Source: Francisella uliginis (lineage in GTDB: Bacteria > Pseudomonadota > Gammaproteobacteria > Francisellales > Francisellaceae). Taken from it: a stretch of 64,000 nt of DNA. Position numbers and translations under genes: made by a program. The notes under the pieces are model-generated. The model did not search any database and was not told the origin of the DNA. It saw only the letters and a program-made list of their open reading frames with translations. This document shows positions 21,601 to 31,058 of the stretch, in pieces (within the stretch, counting starts at the first letter, position 1; every line of letters starts with the position of its first letter). Where the stretch lies: NCBI RefSeq assembly GCF_001895265.1, contig NZ_CP016796.1, positions 248,001-312,000 on the forward strand, in the 5' to 3' direction.

Positions 21601-22470
21601 ATGAGTATTTTCATGAAAATAAATAAGCTATTAGTTAGTGGCGGTGTCCATGGGAATGAATATACCGGTATTTATATAATTAATCGTCTGAAAAAATATC
21701 CATTAAAAGCAAAAACATTTGAAATTATACCTTTATTATCAAATCCTGAAGCTTTTAAATTAAGTAAAAGATATAAAGATCAAGATTTAAATCGATCTTT
21801 TTCAACTGAGGATCTAAACAACCTTTCATTAAATACCTACGAAGATCAAAGAGCTCGAGAAATTAACCAAACTTATGGATTTAAATCAGATTCTCCTGTT
21901 GATCTTCTAGTTGATTTTCATACTACAACTTCAAGCCTTGGTAAAACAATAATTACTGATGGTAGAAGCCCTCTAGTTAATAAATTATGTGCATACTTAG
22001 TTGAGCAAATTGATGGTCTTAGAGTTATTAAGCATCAAAGTATTACTGATGTGGCAATTAATAATATTGCACCGATGTCACTAACTATTGAAATTGGAGC
22101 TGTGCATACAAGTGTTTATGATACAAAAGCTATTGAAATAACTACCGAAATATTAAATGAAATTATTAAGTTTGTTGAGATGGCAAACTGTGATGATTTA
22201 CCAGAAACCAAAAATTGTAAGGCATATGAACCAGTTAAAGCTATTGCTTTTCCTAGAGATAATGAGGGAAATATTAACGCAGTAATTCATGATAATATTA
22301 ATGGTTATGATTTTAAGCTAATTAATGAGCAAGATCCAGTTTTTGAATTAATGGATGGCAGTGTTCAATTGTTGAGTGAGCCTGGAGAATGGTATCCTAT
22401 TTTTGTGAATGAGTCGGCATATTATGAAAAAGATATTGCCTTTTATCTAACACGAGAAATTGATTTTTAA
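21601..22470 (+). CDS. Aspartoacylase / AstE family amidohydrolase
   Basis: The 289-residue enzyme belongs to the zinc amidohydrolases that release the acyl group from N-acyl amino acids. The zinc ligands are seen in GGVHGNEYTG (His and Glu) and DFHTTTSSLG (His). DLNRSF and the catalytic glutamate in TIEIGAVH are also present. This pattern is that of aspartoacylase, which cleaves N-acetylaspartate; a related acyl amino acid cannot be excluded. A second in-frame ATG at 21613 is an alternative start, and neither has a good binding site. Its 3' end converges on argF 13 bases away. Whether it feeds acetate or amino acids into the arginine pathway is unknown. Confidence 0.85.
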   Translation: MSIFMKINKLLVSGGVHGNEYTGIYIINRLKKYPLKAKTFEIIPLLSNPEAFKLSKRYKDQDLNRSFSTEDLNNLSLNTYEDQRAREINQTYGFKSDSPVDLLVDFHTTTSSLGKTIITDGRSPLVNKLCAYLVEQIDGLRVIKHQSITDVAINNIAPMSLTIEIGAVHTSVYDTKAIEITTEILNEIIKFVEMANCDDLPETKNCKAYEPVKAIAFPRDNEGNINAVIHDNINGYDFKLINEQDPVFELMDGSVQLLSEPGEWYPIFVNESAYYEKDIAFYLTREIDF

Positions 22471-22483
22471 TTTAGATATTCTA

Positions 22484-23389
22484 TTATGTTACAGGGTTTC
22501 CTAATAGCATATACAAAAGAGCTTTTTGCACAAATTTTCTATTTAAGCTTTGTTGGAAAATAACTGAGCATTTATCATCAGGGAGATCTTTGCTGACTTC
22601 TTTACCTCTTTCCATAGGCATACAGTGCATAAAGATGGCATTATCATTTGCATATGACATTAGTTCTTTATTTACCTGAAATCCTGCGAAAGCATCATCT
22701 TCCGTAGGTTCAAAGCCCATACTACACCAAACATCAGTATATACCGCGTCACATCCTTTGACAGCTTCTTTAGGATTGTCAAAACTTTTAACAATACTTA
22801 GATCTTGCAGTTGATCTAAAATCTTTTTGTTTGGTTTATGACTTTCTGGACATGAGTAGTGTACCTCTAAACCAGTAGTGTTAGCTAATAATAACAAGCT
22901 ATATAAAATATTATTAGAATCACCTATATAAGCGATTTTTAGAGAATCTAAACTACCAAAAACTTCCTTTAGCGTTAAAATATCGGCTAATGTCTGGCAA
23001 GGATGATATAGGTCTGTCAGAGCATTTATAATTGGAACTTTAGAGTAAGAAACCATTTCTTCAACATCACTATCAGCAAAAGTTCTAATCACAACAGCAG
23101 AGCAATAGTTTTGTATCACTCTAATAAAATCTTTGGGCTGTTCATTTTTTCTCGAAGCTGAGACACTCTCAATTAGATTACCACCCATCTCGATAATAGC
23201 TGCAGAAAAACTAAAACGAGTTCTAAGAGATGGCTTGTCAAAAATCAGAGCAATTATTTTATCTTTTAAGGCATTATTATATTTTTGAGGATTAGATTTC
23301 ATATCTTGGACTATTTGCATGATGTTTTCAAAATCTTCGGTTGTTATTTCTGCCCCAGAGAGTAGATGATTAAAAGATAAGTTTTTCAT
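22484..23389 (-). CDS. argF: Ornithine carbamoyltransferase
   Basis: The enzyme makes citrulline from ornithine and carbamoyl phosphate. The start at 23389 is chosen over a longer frame because GGAGGAGG lies just before it and because its ATG overlaps the argB stop as ATGA. The 301 residues show the carbamoyl-phosphate loop KPSLRTRFSF, HPCQTLADI, and HCMPMERGKEV in place of the commoner HCLP. It is the last gene of argC-argJ-argB-argF. Because ArgJ in this operon releases free ornithine, the substrate should be ornithine rather than its acetyl or succinyl form. Confidence 0.93.
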   Translation of the reverse strand: MKNLSFNHLLSGAEITTEDFENIMQIVQDMKSNPQKYNNALKDKIIALIFDKPSLRTRFSFSAAIIEMGGNLIESVSASRKNEQPKDFIRVIQNYCSAVVIRTFADSDVEEMVSYSKVPIINALTDLYHPCQTLADILTLKEVFGSLDSLKIAYIGDSNNILYSLLLLANTTGLEVHYSCPESHKPNKKILDQLQDLSIVKSFDNPKEAVKGCDAVYTDVWCSMGFEPTEDDAFAGFQVNKELMSYANDNAIFMHCMPMERGKEVSKDLPDDKCSVIFQQSLNRKFVQKALLYMLLGNPVT

Positions 23390-24192
23390 ATTCCTCCTCC
23401 AAATACACAAGTTGTTCCTAGTTCTTTTGCATTAAATAATATTTTTTTTGTTAAAATTTTCTCTTCATTGCCATTTAGTATGCTGATGGTTTTTTTTGAA
23501 CAATTTAAAAAGTTTTTTATTGAGTCAAGCTTGATACTCATTCCACCAATAGCTGTTTTATTTTCAATTAGTTTTGAAATATCTTTTACTGATAGGCTTT
23601 TGATTAGATTGCCATTATTATCAAGTACACCATTTTGATCTGTTATATAGATAAGTTCATCGACATCACAAATAATAGCTAGCTCAGATGCAACATTATC
23701 AGCATTAACATTTACTGACTCAAATTTATCAGTAAGACAAATGGTTGCAACTATAGGTATTAGGCCTTGCGGTAGCGTTTTAAAGATAGCTGTAGGATCA
23801 ACATCTTTGACTAGACCAACATAGCCATATTTTTCTTTGTCAATTAGGCTACAAGTTAGTAAATTGCTATCTTCACCAGAGATGCTAATACCATCTAAGT
23901 TAATACTACTAAACATTTGTGAAAGTTTTTTATTAACTCTATACAGAGCCATTTGAACTATCTCCATATGTTCTTTTGGAGTAACTCTTAAACCATCTAA
24001 AAATTTTGTCTGAAGATTATGTTTTTCGAGACATTTGGTTATAAATTTTCCGCCACCGTGGACAATGATTATTTCTGCCCCAGCTTCTTTTAAGTTTTTT
24101 ATATCAATACATAGGTTTTTCATAACTTTTTCATCTTCAAGTACTGAACCACCTAGTTTTATTAGGATTCTTTTATTTGCTAATTCTTTCAT
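23386..24192 (-). CDS. argB: Acetylglutamate kinase
   Basis: This 268-residue amino-acid kinase phosphorylates N-acetylglutamate, the second step of arginine synthesis. LIKLGGSVL and VHGGGKFI are the nucleotide and substrate glycine loops. It is ATGA-coupled at both ends, to argJ upstream and argF downstream. The N-terminal extension typical of strongly arginine-inhibited hexameric forms is absent, so feedback control may be weak. That last point is inference. Confidence 0.94.
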   Translation of the reverse strand: MKELANKRILIKLGGSVLEDEKVMKNLCIDIKNLKEAGAEIIIVHGGGKFITKCLEKHNLQTKFLDGLRVTPKEHMEIVQMALYRVNKKLSQMFSSINLDGISISGEDSNLLTCSLIDKEKYGYVGLVKDVDPTAIFKTLPQGLIPIVATICLTDKFESVNVNADNVASELAIICDVDELIYITDQNGVLDNNGNLIKSLSVKDISKLIENKTAIGGMSIKLDSIKNFLNCSKKTISILNGNEEKILTKKILFNAKELGTTCVFGGGI

Positions 24193-25379
24193 GATAAATA
24201 CTCCGCATTTATATTTACATATTGCTGAGTTAGGTCACAGCCCCATGCTATTGCTTGCTCGTTTCCTTGAGAAAATGTGACATCAATAATTACAGTATCT
24301 TCTTTCATGGCATTTTTAAGATTTGTTAAATCATCTGAAACAGGTAGGCCATTAGTGAAGATTTTTTGTCCTTGCATAAATATTTGGCAACTTTCTAGAG
24401 TTTGCTCATCTATATCAACTTCACCAATTTTTGCTAAAACTCTTCCCCAGTTGGGAGATTCGCCATATATCGCTGTTTTGACTAAAGAGCTAGAGATTAT
24501 TTTTTTTGCCAGCTCCTTAGAAAGTGCTACATTGTTTAGACCAGTAACTTTTGCTTCGATAAGTTTGGTTGCACCTTCGCCATCACGAGCAATGCTTTTA
24601 GCTAAAATTACAGCTATTTCATGTAATGCTTCTTTAAATATATTTACGTCTTCATCAGAAGAAACTTTTACATCACTTGCACCATTTGCTAGCATAAATA
24701 CACAATCATTTGTAGACATATCACCATCTACTGAAATCATATTGAAACTGTTATCACTAGATTCTTTAAGGATTTCTTGAGCTAGCTGAATATCTATATC
24801 AGCATCTGTTAGAAAATATCCAAGCATTGTAGCCATATTTGGATTGATCATTCCAGAACCTTTACAAATCCCAGTAATAGTGATTTCTCCTGTGGATAGC
24901 TGTATTTTCTTATAGACTGATTTAGGTAGTAGGTCTGTAGTTAGTATTGAGATCGCAAATTTATCAGCAATATTCGATACGCTATTTACTAGTTTTGGTA
25001 TCGCAGACGTTATTTTATCAATAGACATTTGCTGACCAATAACACCTGTTGAAGCGATTAAGACTTGCTCTGATGAGCAGCTTAGTTCTGTTGCCAAACT
25101 ATCAACTACTTGTTGATTGTGTTTTTCGCCTATTTCTCCAGTAGCAGCATTAGCTTGACCACTATTTGTAATGATCGCTTTGATATTGTCTGCAGGTAAT
25201 AAATTCATACAATATTTAATTGGAGCAGCTTTGTATTTATTTCTTGTAAAAACTCCCACAGCTTTGCAGTTGTCTTCTGAGATTATAACTCCTAGATCTG
25301 GACGATAGAGCCTAACACCACAATTTACACCGCCTGCTAAAAATCCTTTTGGTAATTTTGTTCTAAATAAGCTCTCCAT
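24189..25379 (-). CDS. argJ: Glutamate N-acetyltransferase / ornithine acetyltransferase
   Basis: ArgJ transfers acetyl from acetylornithine to glutamate and, in bifunctional forms, also uses acetyl-CoA. The 396 residues contain KGSGMINPNMATMLG; the threonine of ATML is the self-cleavage site and nucleophile. TNSGQANAATGE and DGEGATKLIEA are further family motifs. No argA or argE is in the window, so a recycling pathway through ArgJ is the likely route. It begins 15 bases after argC and overlaps argB by four bases. Confidence 0.95.
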   Translation of the reverse strand: MESLFRTKLPKGFLAGGVNCGVRLYRPDLGVIISEDNCKAVGVFTRNKYKAAPIKYCMNLLPADNIKAIITNSGQANAATGEIGEKHNQQVVDSLATELSCSSEQVLIASTGVIGQQMSIDKITSAIPKLVNSVSNIADKFAISILTTDLLPKSVYKKIQLSTGEITITGICKGSGMINPNMATMLGYFLTDADIDIQLAQEILKESSDNSFNMISVDGDMSTNDCVFMLANGASDVKVSSDEDVNIFKEALHEIAVILAKSIARDGEGATKLIEAKVTGLNNVALSKELAKKIISSSLVKTAIYGESPNWGRVLAKIGEVDIDEQTLESCQIFMQGQKIFTNGLPVSDDLTNLKNAMKEDTVIIDVTFSQGNEQAIAWGCDLTQQYVNINAEYLS

Positions 25380-25394
25380 ATCTATCTCCTTTTT

Positions 25395-26420
25395 TTATAA
25401 TCCTGTGGTTATAGGAAGCCCGTAATAATTGTTTAAGTTTTCAATCGCTTGAGTAACAGCACCTTTAAATAAGTTATCGATAAAAGAAAAAATTATGATT
25501 TTATTATTTTTAATCGAAAATCCTAAATGAGTGTTAGGTGTGCCAACGACACTTTTAATTGATAATAATGATGATACTTCTGTATTATCTGTTTCTGCTG
25601 CTATATCAATAAATTTAAATAAGGGGTAGTCAGCATACTCTTTGTTATAAGCATTACTGACTAAATCTCTAAGTTCTTTTTTTGATAGATTATCTACTAA
25701 ATTAAGATCTGCATAAATGCTCATAGAAATACCTGAGTGAATAGGTAACATACTTGTGTTGAAATAAAATTCATCTTCTTTAATATCAAATTTTGCTAAA
25801 GCTTTTAGAATCTCAGGGATATGTTGATGTTTGCCAATTTTATATGGAAAAAAGTTGTTAAGCATCTCTGAGAACATTAGGTCTTGTCTAGGTTTTTTCC
25901 CTGCTCCAGAAACTCCTGATTTGGCATCTATAATTATATTGCTAGACTTTATTAGATTATATTTTAGTAATGGTAATAGTGATAGTAATGCACATGTTGC
26001 ATAGCATCCAGGATTTGCTATTACAGTATCATTTTCATCAAAGTTGGCATATGGAGAAAGTCCATATTTAGCACCATGCTCAAGTCCTTGAATAGAGTGA
26101 GATAAGTTATACCATGATCTTAAAGATTCTTTATCTAATCTAAGAGCTCCACTTAGGTCAATAACTTTAACTTTAATATTCTTTGTTTGTAATTTTTCTA
26201 AGACATTAATAGAAATATCAGCTGGTGTTGCAAGAAGTAGGAAATCAACAGCAAAATTTTCTGTGTTTATGCTATCTAAGGTAAATGTATATGCTTTGTC
26301 TTCTTGTGGTGATATTCCTAAGCTTCCAGCAAGTTCGAAGTTAGGGTGTTTATCTATTAGTTTTTTAAGAAGTTGACCAGTGTAGCCATTTACACCAGCT
26401 ATACATATTTTCCAAGTCAT
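25395..26420 (-). CDS. argC: N-acetyl-gamma-glutamyl-phosphate reductase
   Basis: The 341-residue NADPH-dependent reductase carries out the third step of the pathway. GVNGYTGQLLKKL at the N-terminus is the nucleotide fold, and ANPGCYATC holds the catalytic cysteine. HQHIPEI and the dimer segment are present. It is the first gene of argCJBF and is divergent from argD, with tandem ArgR boxes in between. Confidence 0.95.
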   Translation of the reverse strand: MTWKICIAGVNGYTGQLLKKLIDKHPNFELAGSLGISPQEDKAYTFTLDSINTENFAVDFLLLATPADISINVLEKLQTKNIKVKVIDLSGALRLDKESLRSWYNLSHSIQGLEHGAKYGLSPYANFDENDTVIANPGCYATCALLSLLPLLKYNLIKSSNIIIDAKSGVSGAGKKPRQDLMFSEMLNNFFPYKIGKHQHIPEILKALAKFDIKEDEFYFNTSMLPIHSGISMSIYADLNLVDNLSKKELRDLVSNAYNKEYADYPLFKFIDIAAETDNTEVSSLLSIKSVVGTPNTHLGFSIKNNKIIIFSFIDNLFKGAVTQAIENLNNYYGLPITTGL

Positions 26421-26475
26421 TGTTCTGTCTTATAAATTTGCGTTTGATAATTAACTTAACATCAAAAAAATAAAA

Positions 26476-26514
26476 AGTGAATAATTATTTACTAAAAAAG
26501 AATAAATATTTATA
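26476..26514. promoter_or_regulatory. Tandem ArgR operator between argC and argD
   Basis: TGAATAATTATTTA (26478-26491) and AGAATAAATATTTA (26499-26512) both match the ARG-box core TGAATwwwwATTCA with one and two changes. They are offset by 21 bases, the spacing of paired boxes bound by one ArgR hexamer in other bacteria. The site lies in the 159-base divergent gap and can repress both argCJBF and argD. Confidence 0.75.
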
Positions 26515-26579
26515 ATTAGGTTAATTTATTATTTTTTTATTCAACTTTGATGGATTGGTATTTAAATGGGAGATAAGCA

Positions 26580-27770
26580 ATGCAGACAACAATTGATATA
26601 ACAAAGCAATATGGTGCAAATATTATATTACCTGCACCTATAACAATAGTTAAAGGAGATAATGCTTATGTATATGATGATTTAGGTAAAAAATATATCG
26701 ATATGGCAACAGGGATTTCATCAGTTAATTTTGGCCATAATAATCCCAAGATTATTGAAGAATTATTTAAACAAGCAAATAAAATTGCAGTTGTCCCAAG
26801 ACTCTTTCATAATCAACCGTTGGCAAATTTATTTAAAAAAGCTTGTGAATTAACGAATATGGATAAGGCTATAGTTATGAATAGTGGTGCTGAAGCTATA
26901 GAAACTGCAATAAAAGTAGCTAGAAAATGGGGATATGTTAAAAAACAAATTCCAGATGGGTTAGCAGAGATAATAACTTTTGATAATAGTTTTCATGGTA
27001 GAACAATAACTGCAATAGGCACATCATCGAATCCTGCGTATAAAGATAAGTTTGGTCCTATGCCACAAGGTTTTATTTCAATACCTTTTAATGATTTAGA
27101 TGCTCTTGAAAAAGCTATTACAAAAAATACAGCAGCAATAATTATTGAACCTATCCAAGGTGAGGGCGGAGTTGTTATTCCAGATGAGGGGTATTTATAT
27201 AAATGTCAGGAAATTTGTAAAAAGAACAATGTATTGTTTATTCTAGATGAGATACAAACAGGTATGGGGCGCACTGGCAAAAACTTTGCTAAAGAACATT
27301 ATGATTTAGATCCTGATGGTATGACATTAGGGAAATCTTTAGGAGGAGGTGTTTTACCAATATCATTATTTCTCGGCAAAGAAAATCTTATGGAAGTATT
27401 GCATCCTGGTGATCATGGTAGTACTTTTGGAGGAAATCCATTAGCCTCGGCTATAGCATATAAGACTCTTGGTATTTTGGATGAAGAAGCTTTAGCAAAG
27501 AGAGCCGAGACTCTAGGAAGTCTACTTATGGATAAGTTAAAAAAGATAAACTCTAAATATATCCAAGAAATAAGAGCAAAAGGTTTATTTATCGCTTTGC
27601 AAATATATCCACAATATTTTGAGAGTTTTTACCAAGAGCTTTTAAGTTTAGGAGTGTTGTCTGTGAAAACTAGAAATAATACTATTCGACTTTTGCCTCC
27701 ATTGACTATAGAAGAAGAAACTATTTTAGAAGTAATACAGGTAATAAAAGATTTAAGACTGAGAGAATAG
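26580..27770 (+). CDS. argD: Class III aminotransferase, acetylornithine or ornithine
   Basis: The 396-residue PLP enzyme has the fold-I layout: MNSGAEAIETAIKVARKWGY, FDNSFHGRT, EPIQGEGGVV, FILDEIQTGMGRTG and the PLP lysine in TLGKSLGGG. By position under shared ArgR boxes with argC it should be ArgD. The RKWGY and KGLFIALQI segments are closer to what I know of ornithine-delta-aminotransferases (RocD), so the enzyme may prefer or also use free ornithine. The symbol rests on context. Its last 18 bases overlap the convergent argR. Confidence 0.8.
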   Translation: MQTTIDITKQYGANIILPAPITIVKGDNAYVYDDLGKKYIDMATGISSVNFGHNNPKIIEELFKQANKIAVVPRLFHNQPLANLFKKACELTNMDKAIVMNSGAEAIETAIKVARKWGYVKKQIPDGLAEIITFDNSFHGRTITAIGTSSNPAYKDKFGPMPQGFISIPFNDLDALEKAITKNTAAIIIEPIQGEGGVVIPDEGYLYKCQEICKKNNVLFILDEIQTGMGRTGKNFAKEHYDLDPDGMTLGKSLGGGVLPISLFLGKENLMEVLHPGDHGSTFGGNPLASAIAYKTLGILDEEALAKRAETLGSLLMDKLKKINSKYIQEIRAKGLFIALQIYPQYFESFYQELLSLGVLSVKTRNNTIRLLPPLTIEEETILEVIQVIKDLRLRE

Positions 27771-28208
27771 GAACTTTTGTATATTAACTTTTAATTTACT
27801 AATATTTTTTATCGTTGAAGGAGCAACAAAAACAGTATCATCTCCTGCAACTATACCAATTATTCCAAAACTATTTTTATTATAATCTAAAGTTCTTGCT
27901 ACTAACTGTGCTGCCCCTGGTGCTGTATCTATAACAACTACAGCCTCATTGGCATTAACATTAATAACTAAAGATGAAATATTATCAGTCATTATTGGTG
28001 GAGCTGGCTCGTTAGGTATTTTATAAACTAGAGTGTTTTTCTCATTTTTGATTTTAATAGCACCCAGTTTTTTGAGCATTCGGTTAACTTTAGATTGACT
28101 AGCGCTATAGCCTAAGTGTTCTAAAGTGTCACATATTTCATTCTGTGAAGAGAATTCTTTGCTAAGAATGAGTTGTCTTAAATCGTTATAAATATCTGAC
28201 TTGTCCAT
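27753..28208 (-). CDS. argR: Arginine repressor
   Basis: ArgR (151 residues) has an N-terminal winged helix (SQNEICDTLEHLGYSASQSKVNRMLKK region) and a C-terminal hexamerisation and arginine-binding domain with DTAPGAAQLVARTLD and GDDTVFVAPS. The aspartates of the arginine site are present. It is convergent with argD. The boxes before argC/argD and argG are its predicted targets. No good box is seen before argR itself. Confidence 0.93.
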   Translation of the reverse strand: MDKSDIYNDLRQLILSKEFSSQNEICDTLEHLGYSASQSKVNRMLKKLGAIKIKNEKNTLVYKIPNEPAPPIMTDNISSLVINVNANEAVVVIDTAPGAAQLVARTLDYNKNSFGIIGIVAGDDTVFVAPSTIKNISKLKVNIQKFLFSQS

Positions 28209-28375
28209 AATATTTTCCTTAAATAGATAAATTTCTATCTAATGTATTCTTATACTTATCATTATTTCTAAATAGTTTTACTAAAAAACATCAAATTCTA
28301 ATAATTATTAAAAAAATCAAAAGGTATTATAAACTTTTCAGGCAGATATACATATAGATTTAATAAAAAGATGAA

Positions 28376-29569
28376 TTATTTATTAAGTTTTTCTTTGATA
28401 GTTATATAAGCATCACGAAAAGATAGCCCTTGCTGAACAAGTTTGTAGACTTCTTCGGTAGCATATAGATCGGAAGTCATTGCTTGACTTAACTCATTAC
28501 TATGAACTTTTAGATTTTTTATAGTTGAGTCGAATAATAAAGTGGTATCTTCTATTAGTTCTATAGCTTGACAGAAAGGAGCTTTTGTCAGTTGATAATC
28601 GCGGTTATAACCACTAGGCACACCATCAATTATGGAAGTGATCTGTTGAAGATAACCTTGATATAGTTTTGCATTACCTCTCATAATCTCAAACAAGTCA
28701 TAATTACGCTTTTGTGGCATAATAGATGAGCCTGTAGTATATGAATTATCTAAACTAAAATAGTTAAACTCAGACATTGTAAAAAGCATCATATCATTAG
28801 CAAATCTTGAGTAAATACTCATAGGGTTTGATAAAGTTTGTAAAATTAGTTTTTCAAAATATCCTCGAGAAAAAGCGCAATATATAGGATTTTCTTGAGT
28901 TCTACTAAACTTTAGTAGCTCAGTTGTGTAATCTTTATCATGTTTGAAATTATCAATACCAAATCCAGATGCTGATCCTAGAGGGTTTTGATTGATAACT
29001 TTGCTTGTAGTAGATATTAAAAGTAGAGCATCAGCTAATGCATCAGCAAAAGATCCTAACCATACAGCAACTGTAGTGGGCATGGCCTTTTGCATATGTG
29101 TATAGCCAGGCATAGGAGTATTTGTATACTTACTAGCTTTTGTACGTAAAGTATGGATATTTTCATGTATGGTTTCTTCTAGTTGCTGCAGTTTATCTTT
29201 CATAAAGAGACGTAGCATTACTAGAGATTGATCATTTCTACTTCTACCTGTATGTATTTTTTTACCAACATCACCATAGTTTTTACAAAGATATTGCTCA
29301 ATTGCAGTATGACCATCTTCCTGATCTTGAGTTATTTCAAACTGACCTTTAGCTTCAAGCTCTTTTATCTCATTTAAACCTTTGGTTAGTAGTGAAAGTT
29401 CATCTTTACTAATGACATTCATTTTTAGTAACATTTTGGCATGAGCTAAGCTAGCTTGAATATCATATTTAAGTAATTTTTGATCAAGTATATAGTCTTG
29501 ACCTACAGTATATTTTTCAACTATAGGTAGGAGTTTGTCAGTTTCTGTTTGCCAAAGTTTTTTACTCAT
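28376..29569 (-). CDS. argH: Argininosuccinate lyase
   Basis: This enzyme splits argininosuccinate to arginine and fumarate. The 397 residues show HTGRSRNDQ, the signature TGSSIMPQKRNYD with the catalytic serine loop, and PMPGYTHMQKAMP. It is somewhat shorter than the common 450-residue form, lacking much of the C-terminal region, as in some other bacteria. It lies four bases downstream of argG in one operon. Confidence 0.93.
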   Translation of the reverse strand: MSKKLWQTETDKLLPIVEKYTVGQDYILDQKLLKYDIQASLAHAKMLLKMNVISKDELSLLTKGLNEIKELEAKGQFEITQDQEDGHTAIEQYLCKNYGDVGKKIHTGRSRNDQSLVMLRLFMKDKLQQLEETIHENIHTLRTKASKYTNTPMPGYTHMQKAMPTTVAVWLGSFADALADALLLISTTSKVINQNPLGSASGFGIDNFKHDKDYTTELLKFSRTQENPIYCAFSRGYFEKLILQTLSNPMSIYSRFANDMMLFTMSEFNYFSLDNSYTTGSSIMPQKRNYDLFEIMRGNAKLYQGYLQQITSIIDGVPSGYNRDYQLTKAPFCQAIELIEDTTLLFDSTIKNLKVHSNELSQAMTSDLYATEEVYKLVQQGLSFRDAYITIKEKLNK

Positions 29570-29573
29570 ATAT

Positions 29574-30830
29574 TTATTTCTTATTTTTGATTATTGAATA
29601 GGCTGTACGCTGAGCTAGACTATGTAATTCTATAAATCCAGCTGAAGCATTATGGTTAAATAAATCTCCACCAGCTTCAAAAGTCGCTAGTTCAGGTTTA
29701 AGCATAGAGAACGGTGATTCTACAGCTACTACCTCTATATTACCTTTATATAAAGATACAGTCACTTTTCCTGTTACTTTTTTATTTTGCTCTTCGATAA
29801 ATGCAAGGATGTTATTCATAACAGGGTTGTACCATTCAGCAGCATAAGCAAGGTAAGCCCATTTATTATCCATAAATGTTTTTAGCTCATTTTCTTGACG
29901 TGTAGAAACAAGTTGTTCTAGCTTTTTGTGAGCGGCTATTATAATACTAGCACCTGGATTTTCATAGATACCTCTAACTTTTAGACCAATCAATCTATCT
30001 TCAATAAGGTTAAATACTCCAACACCATGCTCGCCACCTATTTTATTGCATTGCATTATTAGCTTAGCTAAAGGCATTGATTCATCATCTAGTTTTACAG
30101 GTATACCCTCGACAAACTCTAAGGTAATATTTTGTGGCTTATCAAGAGCGTTTTCAGGAGTTTTGCACCATTGTAAGATAGCTTCTTTTGGAGCTATAAG
30201 GTTAGAGTGTTCTATTTCACCACCTTCTGCAGTATTTCCCCACATATTTTCATCGTAAGAGTAGGGTTTGCTTTTCTGTTGCTTAACTGGGATGTCATGT
30301 TTCTCTGCATATTCTAGCTCTTGCTCTCTTCCCATTCCCCATTCTCTAACTGGGGCAATTGTTTTTATATTTTCATCTAATGTTGTTAGATAGCTTTCAA
30401 AACGAACTTGATCATTACCTTTGCCTGTACAACCATGAGCAACGACCTGACAATCATATTTTTTAGCTACCTCAATAGCTATCTCTGAGATAATAACTCT
30501 ACCTAACGGTGTTGAAAGAGCATAGCCGCCTTGGTAATCAGCATTTGCTTTGATAGCTTTGCTTATAACCTCATCTGCAAAACAAGCTTTGGCATCATAT
30601 ACTACGGCATCTATAGCTCCTAAATCGATAGCTTTTTGCTTTATTTGCTCTAGGTTATCAGCTACCTGGCCAATATCTATAGTTAAAGCAACAACTTCAA
30701 CATCATATTCTTCTTGAATCCATTTAAGCATTACAGATGTATCTAAGCCACCAGAATAAAGTAAAAGGCAACGCTTGAAGTTTCCCTTTTTTGCTTCATG
30801 GCTTGCAACTTTTTGATATTTTTCAGACAT
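29574..30830 (-). CDS. argG: Argininosuccinate synthase
   Basis: The 418-residue ATP-dependent ligase joins citrulline and aspartate. The N-terminal PP-loop CLLLYSGGLDTSVMLKW, the segment HGCTGKGNDQVRFE and YDENMWGNTAEGGE are present. An extension of about 18 residues precedes the usual N-terminus. It heads argGH and has a perfect ARG box 20 bases upstream. Confidence 0.95.
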   Translation of the reverse strand: MSEKYQKVASHEAKKGNFKRCLLLYSGGLDTSVMLKWIQEEYDVEVVALTIDIGQVADNLEQIKQKAIDLGAIDAVVYDAKACFADEVISKAIKANADYQGGYALSTPLGRVIISEIAIEVAKKYDCQVVAHGCTGKGNDQVRFESYLTTLDENIKTIAPVREWGMGREQELEYAEKHDIPVKQQKSKPYSYDENMWGNTAEGGEIEHSNLIAPKEAILQWCKTPENALDKPQNITLEFVEGIPVKLDDESMPLAKLIMQCNKIGGEHGVGVFNLIEDRLIGLKVRGIYENPGASIIIAAHKKLEQLVSTRQENELKTFMDNKWAYLAYAAEWYNPVMNNILAFIEEQNKKVTGKVTVSLYKGNIEVVAVESPFSMLKPELATFEAGGDLFNHNASAGFIELHSLAQRTAYSIIKNKK

Positions 30831-30849
30831 ATGTCACCTTTTCTTATTT

Positions 30850-30863
30850 TGAATTTTTATTCA
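30850..30863. promoter_or_regulatory. ARG box upstream of argG
   Basis: TGAATTTTTATTCA is an exact match to the palindromic ARG-box core. It begins 20 bases before the argG start codon. A weaker box-like CGAATATTTATTTG lies at 30901-30914, not at the usual 21-base offset. ArgR binding here would repress argGH. Confidence 0.75.
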
Positions 30864-31058
30864 TTTTATCAGAAAAAAATGCAGTAACAAATACTTATTA
30901 CGAATATTTATTTGAAGGTGTTGTTTCTTGGTTATAATTGTTTTTGTTTTTAATGTATGTGATTTTTAATCTGAATTAGTTAAATAATTATTCATCATTT
31001 TGTTTTGAAAAGATGGAAATATCTATAGAGTTTTAAAATATATCGTAATAGTTAAGGG

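Noticed and set aside
23390-23410. Extended N-terminus of argF
   Set aside because: GGAGGAGG directly precedes the ATG at 23389 and that start gives the ATGA overlap with argB.
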